Below are positions 55,425 to 64,000 of a stretch of 64,000 nt of DNA, piece by piece. The notes beneath the pieces are model-generated. The model worked only from the letters and a program-made list of their open reading frames with translations. It made no database searches and was not told the DNA's origin. The DNA is from Oceanicaulis sp052055585 (GTDB taxonomy: Bacteria > Pseudomonadota > Alphaproteobacteria > Caulobacterales > Maricaulaceae): contig NZ_CP170485.1 in assembly GCF_052055585.1 (NCBI RefSeq), forward strand, positions 2,480,001 through 2,544,000, in the 5' to 3' direction. Position 1 is the stretch's first letter. Each line of letters opens with the position of its first letter. The position numbers and the translations under genes are program-made.

Positions 55425-57290
55425 CTATTGGCGATAGGCCGAGCATTCAAAGCAGGTGGCGTAAACGCCGTTGGGATCGTTCATCATGTTGATGGTCTCG
55501 ATCTCGTCCTGCACGTCGCTGGCCATGTCGGCCAGAAGGCCCGTGCCCAACAGGCCTTCGCCAAACAAGGCAGTGCTGGCGCTCGAACCGAACATTTCCA
55601 GGAACTGGTGGAAGGGATCCACCTCGTCACGGAATTCGATGACGCGGTAATCGCCCTCTTCCAGACCCGCGCGTGCAGCCGCGGCGGCGATGGCCTCATC
55701 ATAGCCGCCAATCTGGTCCACCAGACCGCGATCATAGGCTTGCTGGCCGGTCCAGATGCGGCCCTGGGCCACGGCGTCGACCTGATCGCGGGTCATGTTG
55801 CGCGATTCCGCCACGATGGACAGGAAGCGCTCATAGCCGTTCTCGATCGACGATTGCAGGATGATGTCCCACTCATCGGTGACGCCGCCCGTCGGGCTGG
55901 GCTGACGCGCCGTCTCGGTGAGCGCGATGCCGTCTTCATAAACGCCGATCTCGGCCAGGCTGTCCTCAAAGGTCGGGATAAAGCCGAAAATGCCGATCGA
56001 GCCGGTGATGGTGGTCGGCTCGGCCCAGATTTCATGGGCCGGGGTCGCGATCCAGTAGCCGCCCGAGGCCGCCACACCGCCCATGGAGGCGATGACGATC
56101 TTGCCTTCCAGGCGCGCCATTTCCAGCTCTTCCCGGATCAGTTCGGACGCAAAGGCCGAACCGCCGCCTGAATCGATGCGCAGCACGATGGCGCGGACAT
56201 CGTCATCCAGACGCGCCCGGCGGATCAGCTCGGCATGCTGGTCGCCGCCGATCACGCCGCCATCGCCATTGCCGTCCACAATGCCGCCCACAGCCTTGAT
56301 CACGACGATCTTGTCGCTCGGCAGCAGGTCGAACTCGCGATTGGCTTCGACATAGTCAAAGAAATCGCTGGCCACAAAGCCGAGAGAATCCTCGCCATCA
56401 TCCCGGCCAAAGCGCTCTTCCAGCAGATCGCGATAGGCGCCGCGTCCGATCACTTCATCCACCAGGCCCTGGTTCTGCGCCACAGCCGCGGTATCGCCGC
56501 CATTAGCGACCAGCAGCTCGGGGAACTGGTCGGCATAGTCCTGCAAGGCGCCGTCCGACAGGCCGCGCGCCGCTTCCACGCTATCCTGATAGGCGTTCCA
56601 GATATCGCCGAAGACATAGCGGTTCGCTTCCGCCGCCGGCTCGGACATGCCGTCGCCCAGATAAGGCTCGAGTGCGGACTTGAAGGTGCCGACCCGATAG
56701 ACGTTCACGGTGACGTGCAGACGCTCCAGCAGCGAGCGGAAGAAGGTGCGATACACGGCATAGCCGTTCACACTCGCCCCGCCCATATCGTGCAGATAGA
56801 CCTGGCTGGCATGGGCCGCCAGGAAGTACCCACTCATGGAGTAATTATCGCCGTAGACGATGATCTCCTTGCCGGCTTCGCGGAAGGCGTCCATCTCGTG
56901 CGCGACCTGGTGCAGGGCTGCGGGATAGCCGCCGCCAAAGCGCTCCAGATTCATCACGATGGTGGTGACGTCGTCATCTTCGGTCGCGTGACGCAGACCC
57001 TCGACCACATCGCTGAGCAGCACTTCAGAGCCCGGGCCGCCGCCCAGCAGCGACGCCGTGAAGGCGTCATTGGGCGAGATGGTGGTGGGTTCCTCCACGA
57101 TCGGACCTTCCGGTGCGAAGATCAGCACGCCGCTGTCGGCCATGTCGAAATCGTCATTGGAGAACAGGCTGCCGATGAAGGCGATCAGCAAGAAGAGGAT
57201 CAGGAAGATCCCGAAAAGGCGCAGAATTCCGTGCTGGAACGCGCCGATATAGCGCCAGATGCGCGCCACGATGTTTTCGTCAGACGACAT
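55425..57290 (-). CDS. sppA: Signal peptide peptidase SppA, 67K type
   Basis: A 621-aa inner-membrane serine protease that degrades cleaved signal peptides. One N-terminal helix (LRLFGIFLILFLLIAFIGSL) is followed by two S49 domains. The catalytic Lys204 (GTFKSALEPY) in the first domain and the Ser at about 409 (GGVAASGGYWIA) in the second correspond to the Lys/Ser dyad of E. coli SppA. IDSGGGSAFASELI marks the second domain. It is monocistronic, convergent with the LysR gene. Confidence 0.94.
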   Translation of the reverse strand: MSSDENIVARIWRYIGAFQHGILRLFGIFLILFLLIAFIGSLFSNDDFDMADSGVLIFAPEGPIVEEPTTISPNDAFTASLLGGGPGSEVLLSDVVEGLRHATEDDDVTTIVMNLERFGGGYPAALHQVAHEMDAFREAGKEIIVYGDNYSMSGYFLAAHASQVYLHDMGGASVNGYAVYRTFFRSLLERLHVTVNVYRVGTFKSALEPYLGDGMSEPAAEANRYVFGDIWNAYQDSVEAARGLSDGALQDYADQFPELLVANGGDTAAVAQNQGLVDEVIGRGAYRDLLEERFGRDDGEDSLGFVASDFFDYVEANREFDLLPSDKIVVIKAVGGIVDGNGDGGVIGGDQHAELIRRARLDDDVRAIVLRIDSGGGSAFASELIREELEMARLEGKIVIASMGGVAASGGYWIATPAHEIWAEPTTITGSIGIFGFIPTFEDSLAEIGVYEDGIALTETARQPSPTGGVTDEWDIILQSSIENGYERFLSIVAESRNMTRDQVDAVAQGRIWTGQQAYDRGLVDQIGGYDEAIAAAAARAGLEEGDYRVIEFRDEVDPFHQFLEMFGSSASTALFGEGLLGTGLLADMASDVQDEIETINMMNDPNGVYATCFECSAYRQ

Positions 57291-57392
57291 GGAAACCCCT
57301 GTATATCACCCCCGAGTGGACCTTAAAGGTGGCCCACCGGCAAAGCCCTGTCTAGGCGCGGACGCCTTAAAAGACCGCAATCCTGAACGCGG

Positions 57393-59108
57393 TCAGCTCA
57401 GGCGCTCGACCTCGGCGACAGGCCCGCCCAGAGCCGGCGTCACCCGCCAGCGGCTGTCCAGACCCGCGTCAAAGGCCGTGTCCTTGATCGTGGAGACCGC
57501 CACGAAGTCCGCGACCGCGTCCTCCGGCGTCAGAGTGAGCAGGACATAACCCTTGGCGTAGACGCTGTGATGAAGAATGTGCGGATTGGCTTTCAGGGTC
57601 ATCTGACCGAAATCCACGCTCGGCGCATTGACGAACTCATAATCCGACGGGCTGGTCACCGAGGTGACGCCAAATTCGACGCCCACGCGCTCACCGCTTT
57701 CGGTCTTCAGGTCCACAGTCCAGAAATTGTGGCTGTCCCCGGTCAGCACGATGAAGTCGGCATTGGCCGCGCGCGCGGCCTCGAACAAGCGCTCGCGCTC
57801 GGCCGGAAAGCCGTCCCAGGTGTCGAGCGTCATGGGCACGCTGAACTGGGTCTGCTGGGCGAAATCCCACACCTGACCGCCCGCCAGACGCATGCCCCAG
57901 CGCAGCCAGAGCGGCGGCTCCTTGGTGTAATCGGGCGCCGTGGCCGAGCCCATCAGCACCTGGTTGGCGAAGATGCGCCAGGGTTTGCCCGCCGCCGCCG
58001 ATTGCTCCAACGTGCGGATGACAAAGTCGAACTGTTCCGCGCCCAGCATGGTGCGGTCCTCGCCGCCCACCCGCAACTCCAGCCAGTTGCGGACGGTTTC
58101 CTGGATTTGCGGGTCTTGCGGATCGGAATCGAGCGGCACCGGGAAGTCATCAAGCGTCATCTCGTCAGAGCGCGCCAGCAAACGGCTCTCCAGGAAGATC
58201 AGCGTCGCCAGATCCCCGATCTCGAGCGCGCCATAGCGCGCCCGACGATCCTCGGCCTCGCGCACCGGCAGCCAGCCATAATAGGCGCGCAAGGCCGCGT
58301 CGACGCGATCCGACCAGGCGCCCTCGCCCTGATCCGGGTCGTGGTTCTCGGCCCCGGTCAGATGGGCGTTATTGGCGGTCTCATGGTCATCCCAGATGGT
58401 CAGCCACGGCGCCGCGGCCTTGAGGGCCTTCAGATCCGGGTCCGCGCCATACTGGGCGTAGCGGGTGACATAATCCTCATAGGTGACGATCTCGTGGGCG
58501 GGCTCGACCATGCGGCCCAGTCGCTCGTCATCCTCCATGGCGTAGCCGCCACGGCCGTACTCGTAGATGTAATCGCCCAGATGCACGACGAGATCGATAT
58601 CGTTGCGCTCGGCTGCGTCGCGATAGGCGTTGAAGAAGCCCGCCGGATAGTTCGAACACGAGAAAGCCGCGATGGTGAAACGGTCCACGCCGCCCTCGGG
58701 CAGGGTGCGCGTCCGCCCGGTCTCACTGACCACATCGCCATAATGGAAGCGGTACCAGTACGCGCGTCCCGGCTGCAGACCGTCCGCCAGAAGCTTGAAC
58801 GGGGTCATGTTGTTGACGGCTTCAGCAGCGCGGGCGGCTTCGGCCTCGAGAATGACCGAGGTGAAGGCTTCATCCTCGGCCAGCTCCACGCGAACCGGCG
58901 AATCAAGACTGTCCGTCGTCACCGCCGTCCACAGCATGATCGAGGTCTGGTCCGGGTCACCGCTGGCGACGCCATGCTTGAAGGGGCCGTCCGCAGGCGG
59001 GCGCGGCTCGAAACGCGCTTCCTCACCGCTACAGGCCGTTGCCGCGAGCCCGAGACCCGCAACGCCCGCAAGCGCCGCGCGACGCGTCAGCTTGTATTCC
59101 TGTGACAT
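57393..59108 (-). CDS. phoD: PhoD-like alkaline phosphatase, Tat-exported
   Basis: A 571-aa exported metallophosphatase. The signal KLTRRAALAGVAGLGLAATAC begins with a twin-arginine pattern and ends with a possible lipobox Cys. The PhoD N-terminal domain (FKHGVASGDPDQTSIMLWTA) and the calcineurin-like metal sites FSCSNYPAGFFNAYRDA, HLGDYIYEYGRGGY, WLTIWDDHETANNAH and LTGDSHNFW are in place. It releases phosphate from phosphoesters. The start at 59108 has AGGGGGAG. It lies next to two TonB-dependent receptors in the same direction. Confidence 0.93.
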   Translation of the reverse strand: MSQEYKLTRRAALAGVAGLGLAATACSGEEARFEPRPPADGPFKHGVASGDPDQTSIMLWTAVTTDSLDSPVRVELAEDEAFTSVILEAEAARAAEAVNNMTPFKLLADGLQPGRAYWYRFHYGDVVSETGRTRTLPEGGVDRFTIAAFSCSNYPAGFFNAYRDAAERNDIDLVVHLGDYIYEYGRGGYAMEDDERLGRMVEPAHEIVTYEDYVTRYAQYGADPDLKALKAAAPWLTIWDDHETANNAHLTGAENHDPDQGEGAWSDRVDAALRAYYGWLPVREAEDRRARYGALEIGDLATLIFLESRLLARSDEMTLDDFPVPLDSDPQDPQIQETVRNWLELRVGGEDRTMLGAEQFDFVIRTLEQSAAAGKPWRIFANQVLMGSATAPDYTKEPPLWLRWGMRLAGGQVWDFAQQTQFSVPMTLDTWDGFPAERERLFEAARAANADFIVLTGDSHNFWTVDLKTESGERVGVEFGVTSVTSPSDYEFVNAPSVDFGQMTLKANPHILHHSVYAKGYVLLTLTPEDAVADFVAVSTIKDTAFDAGLDSRWRVTPALGGPVAEVERLS

Positions 59109-59241
59109 GAACTCCCCCTCTTGTGTGCCCGCTTGCTGCGCGCTTGGGAAAAGTAGAAACCAAACAAGAAGGCCGGCGCAAGGCCCCTCTCCCCGCGCCG
59201 GCCACAGTCCCGTCCCCCCGGACGGATCTTGGAACGTCAGC

Positions 59242-61578
59242 CTAGAAGCTGGCGCCGATGCGGAAACCGTAGGTGCGCGGGGCGCCTGCGATAAAGGTCG
59301 GCAGACCAAAGCCCGCGCCGGTGTTGCCGGCGTCGATCAGGTATTCCTGATCGGCGATGTTGTTGCCGAAGATTTCCGCATAGTAGCGCTCGGACGGGTG
59401 GTCATAGCGCACCCGGGCCCGCAGCAGGCCGTAGGAGTCCTGACGCACGCCGGCGAAGCGGTCATTGTCGTTGTCGGTGAAGACATGGGACTGCCAGGAG
59501 AAGCTCGGCAGGATGGACACCGTCCCCCAGGGCTGGTTCAGGGCTTCCCAGCGCGCGCCCAGCGAGAAGGAGTGCTCGGGCGCATAGCGGAAGCGGTTGC
59601 CGCCGAGGGCCTGGGCCTGACCGTTGGAGGTCTTGTCGAACTTGGCGAGGTTGTAGGAATAGGTCGCCATCAGGTCGAGCGTGTCGGTGAGGTGGAAATC
59701 GCCCTGCAGCTCCAGGCCGCGCTGGGTCGCAGACCCGGCGTTTTGCGGCACGAAGGTGCTGGTAAGCGGATCAAACACGGACGTGCGGAAGTTGTCGTAT
59801 TTGGATTCGTAGACCGAGGCGGTCAGCGTGCCGTAATCGAGCGTGAAGAACGCGCCAACTTCCAGGGAGTCCACAATCTCGGCAGGAGAGGTGCTGAAGA
59901 AGGACGGATCGCTGGAGTCGATAGAGATGAGGTCCGGGCTGCGGCCGCGGGCATAGCTGACCCAGGCGTTCATGCGGTCGCTCACTTCGTACGCCGCGTT
60001 CACACGATAGGTCCAGTCATCGAAATCCGCGCTGGAGCTGATCTCGGCGCCGTTCGGGGAGCTGGTCAGGATCAGGGCCGGACCGAAGGTCACGCGGTTC
60101 ACGCCCATGGACGAGCCGCCATAGCCTGACGCGTTCTTGCTCTCGTCGGTGTAGCGCAGGCCCGCCGTCACGGTCAGACGGTCGGTGACGTCAAAGGAAG
60201 CGTCGGCGAAGAAGTCGAGCGCTTCGGTGGAACCGGCGTTCGCGGATTCTTCAGTGTAGTTCGGACGCAGCGGCACAAAGCCCATGCCCTGGGACAGGGC
60301 TGCGATCGAATACGGGAACGGGTTCGCCAGATCGGTCAGGGTTTCAGGCGTGACGCCCAGCAGGCCGGCGATGGTGTTCACATTGCCGAACTGGCCCAGA
60401 CGCACGAACAGGGCCTGGGTGACAGCTTCATTGTAGATGGCCGGAATACGCTGGGTGTTGGCTTCGTAGAAATAGGTGAAGCCGCCGAAGGCCGTGAAGC
60501 GGCCGCCATTGTCAAAGCTCAGGCGCATTTCATGGCTGGTCTGACGACCGGTCGCATCTTCGCCGAAGTTGATCGCTTCAAAGCCGATGCCGAGCGGATC
60601 GAAGATCTCGACCGCATCATACTCGCGATAGCCGGTCACGGTGGACAGGTTCCAGGACGGGTTGATGTCCCAGCTGGTCAGGGCGGTCAGGCCCCACACC
60701 GTGCGGTCCAGACCCAGACCCTGATCGCTTTCAAAGCCATCGATCACGCGCAGGTCAGCGGCGGAATGCGGGTTGGTGTTGCCGCCTTGCGGGGCGATCA
60801 CGCCGGACTTGAAGGCGCTGCCCGGGCCGCTGTCCTGCTGCCAGTTGGCGATCAGGTCGAAGTTGAAATAGCTGGTCGGCTCGCCGGAGAACACCACGCG
60901 GCCCGCCAGAACGTCACGGCCCTGCAGATCGTCGCCATCGCCCAGATTGGGGATGTAGCCGTCACGCACGCGGTTCATCGCCGCGACGCGCAGACCATAA
61001 TTGTCAGCCACGGCGTAGTTCACATGGCCGCCGATTTCATAGGAGTCAAAATTGCCAAGACCGGCGAAAAGGCTCGCAGAGTTCTCGAAGGCGGCCTTGT
61101 TCTGGATGATGTTGATGCCGCCGATCAGCGCGCCGCGACCAAACAGGGTCGGTTGCGGGCCCTTGGCGACTTCCAGACGCTCGATGTCAAACAGTTCGAC
61201 ATAGGAGCCGCGCGAGCGCGAGATGGACAGGCCGTCCTGGAACATGGCCACGCGCGCTTCAGCGGTGGAGACGCCGCTGTCGGTGGTGATGCCGCGCAGG
61301 GAGTAGCCGGTGTTGTTCGGGCTCTGCTCCTGAATGACGAGGCCCGGCGTGTACAGGGCCATGTCTTCAAGGTTGCGGATGTCCAGACGCTCGATCAGCT
61401 CTTCGTTGAAGGCCGACACGTTGATCGGCACGTCAGCCAGGGACTGTTCGCGGAACTGGGTGGTCACCGTGATCACGTCGGTGACCTGGTCATTGACCTC
61501 GGTTTGAGCGAAGGCGGCGGACGCAGGCGCAAGCGCGAGAACTGCAGCGCACGCAGACAGGCGAGCTTTGAACGTCAT
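59242..61578 (-). CDS. TonB-dependent receptor
   Basis: A 778-aa outer-membrane receptor. The signal ends ASAAFAQ. A TonB box reads DVITVTTQFREQ, and the plug continues with LADVPINVSAFNEELIERLD. The plug motif KGPQPTLFGRGALIGGINII follows. The barrel closes with GFGLPTFIAGAPRTYGFRIGASF-like residues ending in the conserved aromatic-Phe. The ligand is unknown. The open frame begins at 61611. The ATG at 61578 is the better start. It lies 133 bases downstream of phoD on the same strand order and is a paralogue of the next receptor. Confidence 0.93.
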   Translation of the reverse strand: MTFKARLSACAAVLALAPASAAFAQTEVNDQVTDVITVTTQFREQSLADVPINVSAFNEELIERLDIRNLEDMALYTPGLVIQEQSPNNTGYSLRGITTDSGVSTAEARVAMFQDGLSISRSRGSYVELFDIERLEVAKGPQPTLFGRGALIGGINIIQNKAAFENSASLFAGLGNFDSYEIGGHVNYAVADNYGLRVAAMNRVRDGYIPNLGDGDDLQGRDVLAGRVVFSGEPTSYFNFDLIANWQQDSGPGSAFKSGVIAPQGGNTNPHSAADLRVIDGFESDQGLGLDRTVWGLTALTSWDINPSWNLSTVTGYREYDAVEIFDPLGIGFEAINFGEDATGRQTSHEMRLSFDNGGRFTAFGGFTYFYEANTQRIPAIYNEAVTQALFVRLGQFGNVNTIAGLLGVTPETLTDLANPFPYSIAALSQGMGFVPLRPNYTEESANAGSTEALDFFADASFDVTDRLTVTAGLRYTDESKNASGYGGSSMGVNRVTFGPALILTSSPNGAEISSSADFDDWTYRVNAAYEVSDRMNAWVSYARGRSPDLISIDSSDPSFFSTSPAEIVDSLEVGAFFTLDYGTLTASVYESKYDNFRTSVFDPLTSTFVPQNAGSATQRGLELQGDFHLTDTLDLMATYSYNLAKFDKTSNGQAQALGGNRFRYAPEHSFSLGARWEALNQPWGTVSILPSFSWQSHVFTDNDNDRFAGVRQDSYGLLRARVRYDHPSERYYAEIFGNNIADQEYLIDAGNTGAGFGLPTFIAGAPRTYGFRIGASF

Positions 61579-61741
61579 TGTAAGGACCCCTGAACTTGGT
61601 ACATGGCGCACACGGAAGGTGCGCAGACCGGCTGCTGGTAGGGGTCAAGTGTGACGCTTCGCTAACGGCTTGGACAAAGAATGGTAACGGTTCGACATAA
61701 TGCAGATGACGTTACTTAAAAGCCACTCCATATGCATAAAC

Positions 61742-61755
61742 GAATAGGCCTATTC
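61742..61755. promoter_or_regulatory. Perfect 14-bp palindrome between the receptors
   Basis: GAATAGGCCTATTC is self-complementary over 14 bases. It lies in a 230-base AT-rich gap upstream of the first receptor gene and could be an operator. No regulator is adjacent, so the factor is unknown. Confidence 0.35.
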
Positions 61756-61811
61756 ATTATCAATTGGCCTCAAATACACACACAGAATAGCGCCCATCCG
61801 GGGAGGCGCGA

Positions 61812-64000
61812 CTAGAAGCTCGCGCCGATCTTGATGCCCGCCATACGGGGCGACCCGGCGATAAAGGTGGGCAGACCGAAACTGTCCCCGGTATTGCCCG
61901 CATCAATGATGTAGGCCTCATCCGCCAGATTGTTGACGAAGACCTCGCCATAGATCCGCTCATCGGGCAGATCCAGGCGGGCCCGGATATTGATGAGACC
62001 GAAATCCCCCTGGAGCTCGTCCTGGCGACCGTCGGTCAGGTCATTGTCATTGTCGAAGAAGACCTCTGACTGCCAGGTCCAGGTCGGGATCAGCGACAGC
62101 AGCCCCAGTCCTGTCTCGAATTCGGCAAGCGCGCCGACGGACAGCGCATGGTCGGGCGACAGGCGGAAGGTGTTGCCGGCGAACTCTTGCGGTCGGCCTT
62201 CGGAGTCCGTGTCGTCAAATTCGGAGATATTGTACGCATAGGTCGCAAACACGGACAGGTGGTCCGTGAATTGATGATCAAGCTGGCCTTCAAAACCGTA
62301 CTGCGTCGCACGGCCAGCATTGTCCACGATATAGGTGGCGCTTTGCGGCTCGAGTCGCGCGCTCTGGAAGTTTTCGTACTCGGAATAGAAAACGGAGGCC
62401 TGAATGTTGGTGGAATCCAGCGTCCAATAGCCGCCCAGTTCATAGCTGTCGACGATTTCTGCCGGAGCGATCACGAACTGGCCGTCTGAGTAACTGATCA
62501 CGTCCGGACGACGCCCGCGCGCATAGGACGCAAACAGGTTCACCGCGGCATTGAGGTCATACTGACCGGTCACGCGCCAGGTGAAGTCGTCAAAGCTTCG
62601 AGAGCCGGACTCCAGCATCACGCCATTGGGCGTCGCGGGGAGAAAGGCGGTCGGCGCTCCCGTAACGCGGTTCGGCGCGTCGATATGCCAGCCGGAGATC
62701 CCGGCCTCCTTGTCTTCTGTGGTCCAGCGCAGCCCAGCGCCAAGCGTCAGACGATCCGTGACCGCGTAGGACACGTCACCAAACAGATCAAAGGCAGTGG
62801 TTTCGCCGTAATTGGTGGTCCCTTCGCGGTAATCGCCCAGCGGCACGACCTGACCCGCTGTCAGCAGGCTGAGTACGGCGAACCCGAACGGATCAAGCAG
62901 ATCGTCAAAGCCATCCGCATTGGGGACACCCTGTAGCGCCAGCAAGGCTTCGACCTGCGCTACGCTCAAACCTGCGCTTGCGGCCAGCTGTGGCGCCAGG
63001 AGAGCCTGAGCCACGGCTTCATCCGTGGCCAGCGTAATCGCCTGTCGGCTGCGCTCATAAAAATACGACGCGCCGAAAAATCCCGTCACGGGGCCACCGG
63101 CGTCATAATTGAAGCGGATTTCCTGACTCCATTGATGTCCGGAACCGTTATCTGCGACCGCGAGCAAGTCTGCGGCAAAGCCATCTGAATCCAGGATCTC
63201 CCGGGTCTCAAGGGCGCGCCAGCCGGTGATGGAGCTGAGAGACCAAGTCTCGTTCAGATCGTAATCGCCCAGAACCGTTACGCCGTAGACTTTGCGGTTG
63301 ATGCCCAGAGGCGCGCCATTTTCCAGCAACGGCGATGTGTTCAGCGCGGCCGGCTCCCAAGGCTCCAGCGAGACGCCCGGCGCAGGCGCGAACACCCCGG
63401 ATTTGAACGAGGTGCCGCCTTCAGGCGTGTCATCCTGATAATTGGCGATCACATCCAGACGCAGGGCGTCTGTCGGCTCCCAGCGGGCGGAGACCCGATA
63501 GGCTTCAAGCTCGACGGCGTTCATCGCCGGTCCGCCCAGCACATTGTCCACATAGCCGTCACGCGCCTTGTGGGCGGCGGCGATTCTGAGGGCGAAGGCG
63601 TCGCTGAGCGGCAGGTTCACATGCCCGCGCGCTTCTCGGCGATTATAATCCCCCAGCGTGACAGACCCGGCGCCGGACATCACATCGTTCAGCTGGGCCT
63701 TGTTCTGGATAATGTTGATGCCGCCGATCAGCGCGCCGCGACCAAACAGGGTGGGTTGAGGGCCTTTGGCCACTTCCACGCGCTCGACATCGAACAGCTC
63801 CACAAACGCCCCGCGAGCGCGCGAGATAGGCACGCCGTCCTGAAACACCGCAACCCGGGCTTCGCCCGTCGCCGTGGTGTCATCTGACGTGATGCCGCGA
63901 ATGGCGAAGCCGGGCGTATTGGGTGATTGCTCCTGAATCTCCAGACCCGGAACAAAATCAGACAATTCATCAAATTGCTCGACCCCCAGCACTTCAAGGC
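61812..64000 (-). CDS. TonB-dependent receptor, paralogue, N-terminus cut by window
   Basis: Residues from the end of the plug through the barrel are present, about 729 aa, with the frame open at the window edge, so the signal peptide and TonB box are outside. The plug part reads PGLEIQEQSPNTPGFAIRG and KGPQPTLFGRGALIGGINII, and the barrel ends PTFIAGSPRMAGIKIGASF. These match the neighbouring receptor closely, so the two arose by tandem duplication. The ligand is unknown. Confidence 0.9.
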   Translation of the reverse strand, partial: LEVLGVEQFDELSDFVPGLEIQEQSPNTPGFAIRGITSDDTTATGEARVAVFQDGVPISRARGAFVELFDVERVEVAKGPQPTLFGRGALIGGINIIQNKAQLNDVMSGAGSVTLGDYNRREARGHVNLPLSDAFALRIAAAHKARDGYVDNVLGGPAMNAVELEAYRVSARWEPTDALRLDVIANYQDDTPEGGTSFKSGVFAPAPGVSLEPWEPAALNTSPLLENGAPLGINRKVYGVTVLGDYDLNETWSLSSITGWRALETREILDSDGFAADLLAVADNGSGHQWSQEIRFNYDAGGPVTGFFGASYFYERSRQAITLATDEAVAQALLAPQLAASAGLSVAQVEALLALQGVPNADGFDDLLDPFGFAVLSLLTAGQVVPLGDYREGTTNYGETTAFDLFGDVSYAVTDRLTLGAGLRWTTEDKEAGISGWHIDAPNRVTGAPTAFLPATPNGVMLESGSRSFDDFTWRVTGQYDLNAAVNLFASYARGRRPDVISYSDGQFVIAPAEIVDSYELGGYWTLDSTNIQASVFYSEYENFQSARLEPQSATYIVDNAGRATQYGFEGQLDHQFTDHLSVFATYAYNISEFDDTDSEGRPQEFAGNTFRLSPDHALSVGALAEFETGLGLLSLIPTWTWQSEVFFDNDNDLTDGRQDELQGDFGLINIRARLDLPDERIYGEVFVNNLADEAYIIDAGNTGDSFGLPTFIAGSPRMAGIKIGASF

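Noticed and set aside
57567..59105. Plus-strand open frame of about 512 codons opposite the PhoD gene
   Set aside because: It is a mirror of a real gene with low-complexity basic translation. No domain is recognised and it lies fully inside the antisense of a conserved enzyme.
60532..61593. Plus-strand open frame of about 350 codons opposite the TonB receptor gene
   Set aside because: It has shadow composition, no start context, and the receptor's own frame is well supported.

Overview
The window is GC-rich chromosomal DNA of an alphaproteobacterium, most likely a marine Caulobacterales/Maricaulales relative (Hyphomonadaceae/Maricaulaceae type). The evidence is gene content: a divergent zinc-ribbon gene beside ftsE-ftsX-DUF218-plsC-DUF2125, a TIGR02302/DUF4175 protein, PhaR with PhbB, ETF beta/alpha, two large TonB-dependent receptors, and the CtrA-like TTAA-N7-TTTA motif. 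The placement is inference from gene content, not a database match. No rRNA, tRNA, CRISPR array, insertion sequence or prophage is visible. About sixty genes are supported.

Layout. 1-344: AT-rich edge with the start of a small membrane protein gene that leaves the window. 345-6.3 kb: gltB-gltD (glutamate synthase). 6.5-8.7 kb: iron storage, with bfd behind a Fur-like promoter and bfr, separated by an opposite-strand degenerate GGDEF/EAL-like gene. 8.8-11 kb: a zinc-uptake operon (ZIP transporter, His-rich ZrgA/DUF2796, DUF3299) behind a Zur-like box. 11.2-19.1 kb: transporters (SSS, EamA), a Rieske oxygenase, a TetR regulator, a HIG1-like small protein, a serine hydrolase, a cobalamin adenosyltransferase and YceI. 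19.4-21.1 kb: etfB-etfA. 21.2-23.8 kb: small membrane and regulatory genes (CPBP protease, DUF2975+HTH, NTF2-like). 24.0-25.85 kb: a single AT-rich DUF262/HNH (GmrSD-like) gene, the clearest foreign insert and a probable anti-phage nuclease. 25.9-31.7 kb: tlpA, argH, a small lipoprotein, the DUF4175 protein and a zinc-ribbon protein with a His-rich tail. 31.8-35.8 kb: ftsE-ftsX-DUF218-plsC-DUF2125. 35.85-41 kb: hisC with a methyltransferase, gloB, an uncharacterised 373-aa gene, a DUF985 cupin and a secreted unknown. 41-43.1 kb: phbB and divergent phaR around a perfect 20-bp palindrome, then two overlapping tiny genes. 43.1-44.4 kb: a TetR/AhpD-like divergent pair with two palindromic operators. 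44.5-52.8 kb: envelope glycosyltransferases, mvaB, a duplicated-repeat lipoprotein, yidD, a NifU-like scaffold and cysS. 53-55.4 kb: folE, an azoreductase and a divergent LysR gene. 55.4-64 kb: sppA, a PhoD-like phosphatase and two tandem TonB-dependent receptors, the second cut by the window edge.

Genes are tightly packed, with many 4-base ATGA/GTGA overlaps that indicate operons. Most transcription units end in strong hairpins with T runs. Two metal-homeostasis modules (iron 6.5-8.7 kb, zinc 8.8-11 kb) are adjacent and each carries a recognisable metal-regulator-like operator. The most unusual items are the orphan GmrSD-like gene, the His-rich tail on the zinc-ribbon protein next to ftsEX, the pure (GAGCAC)8 repeat in the zinc-binding gene, and the coupled micro-gene pair downstream of phaR.
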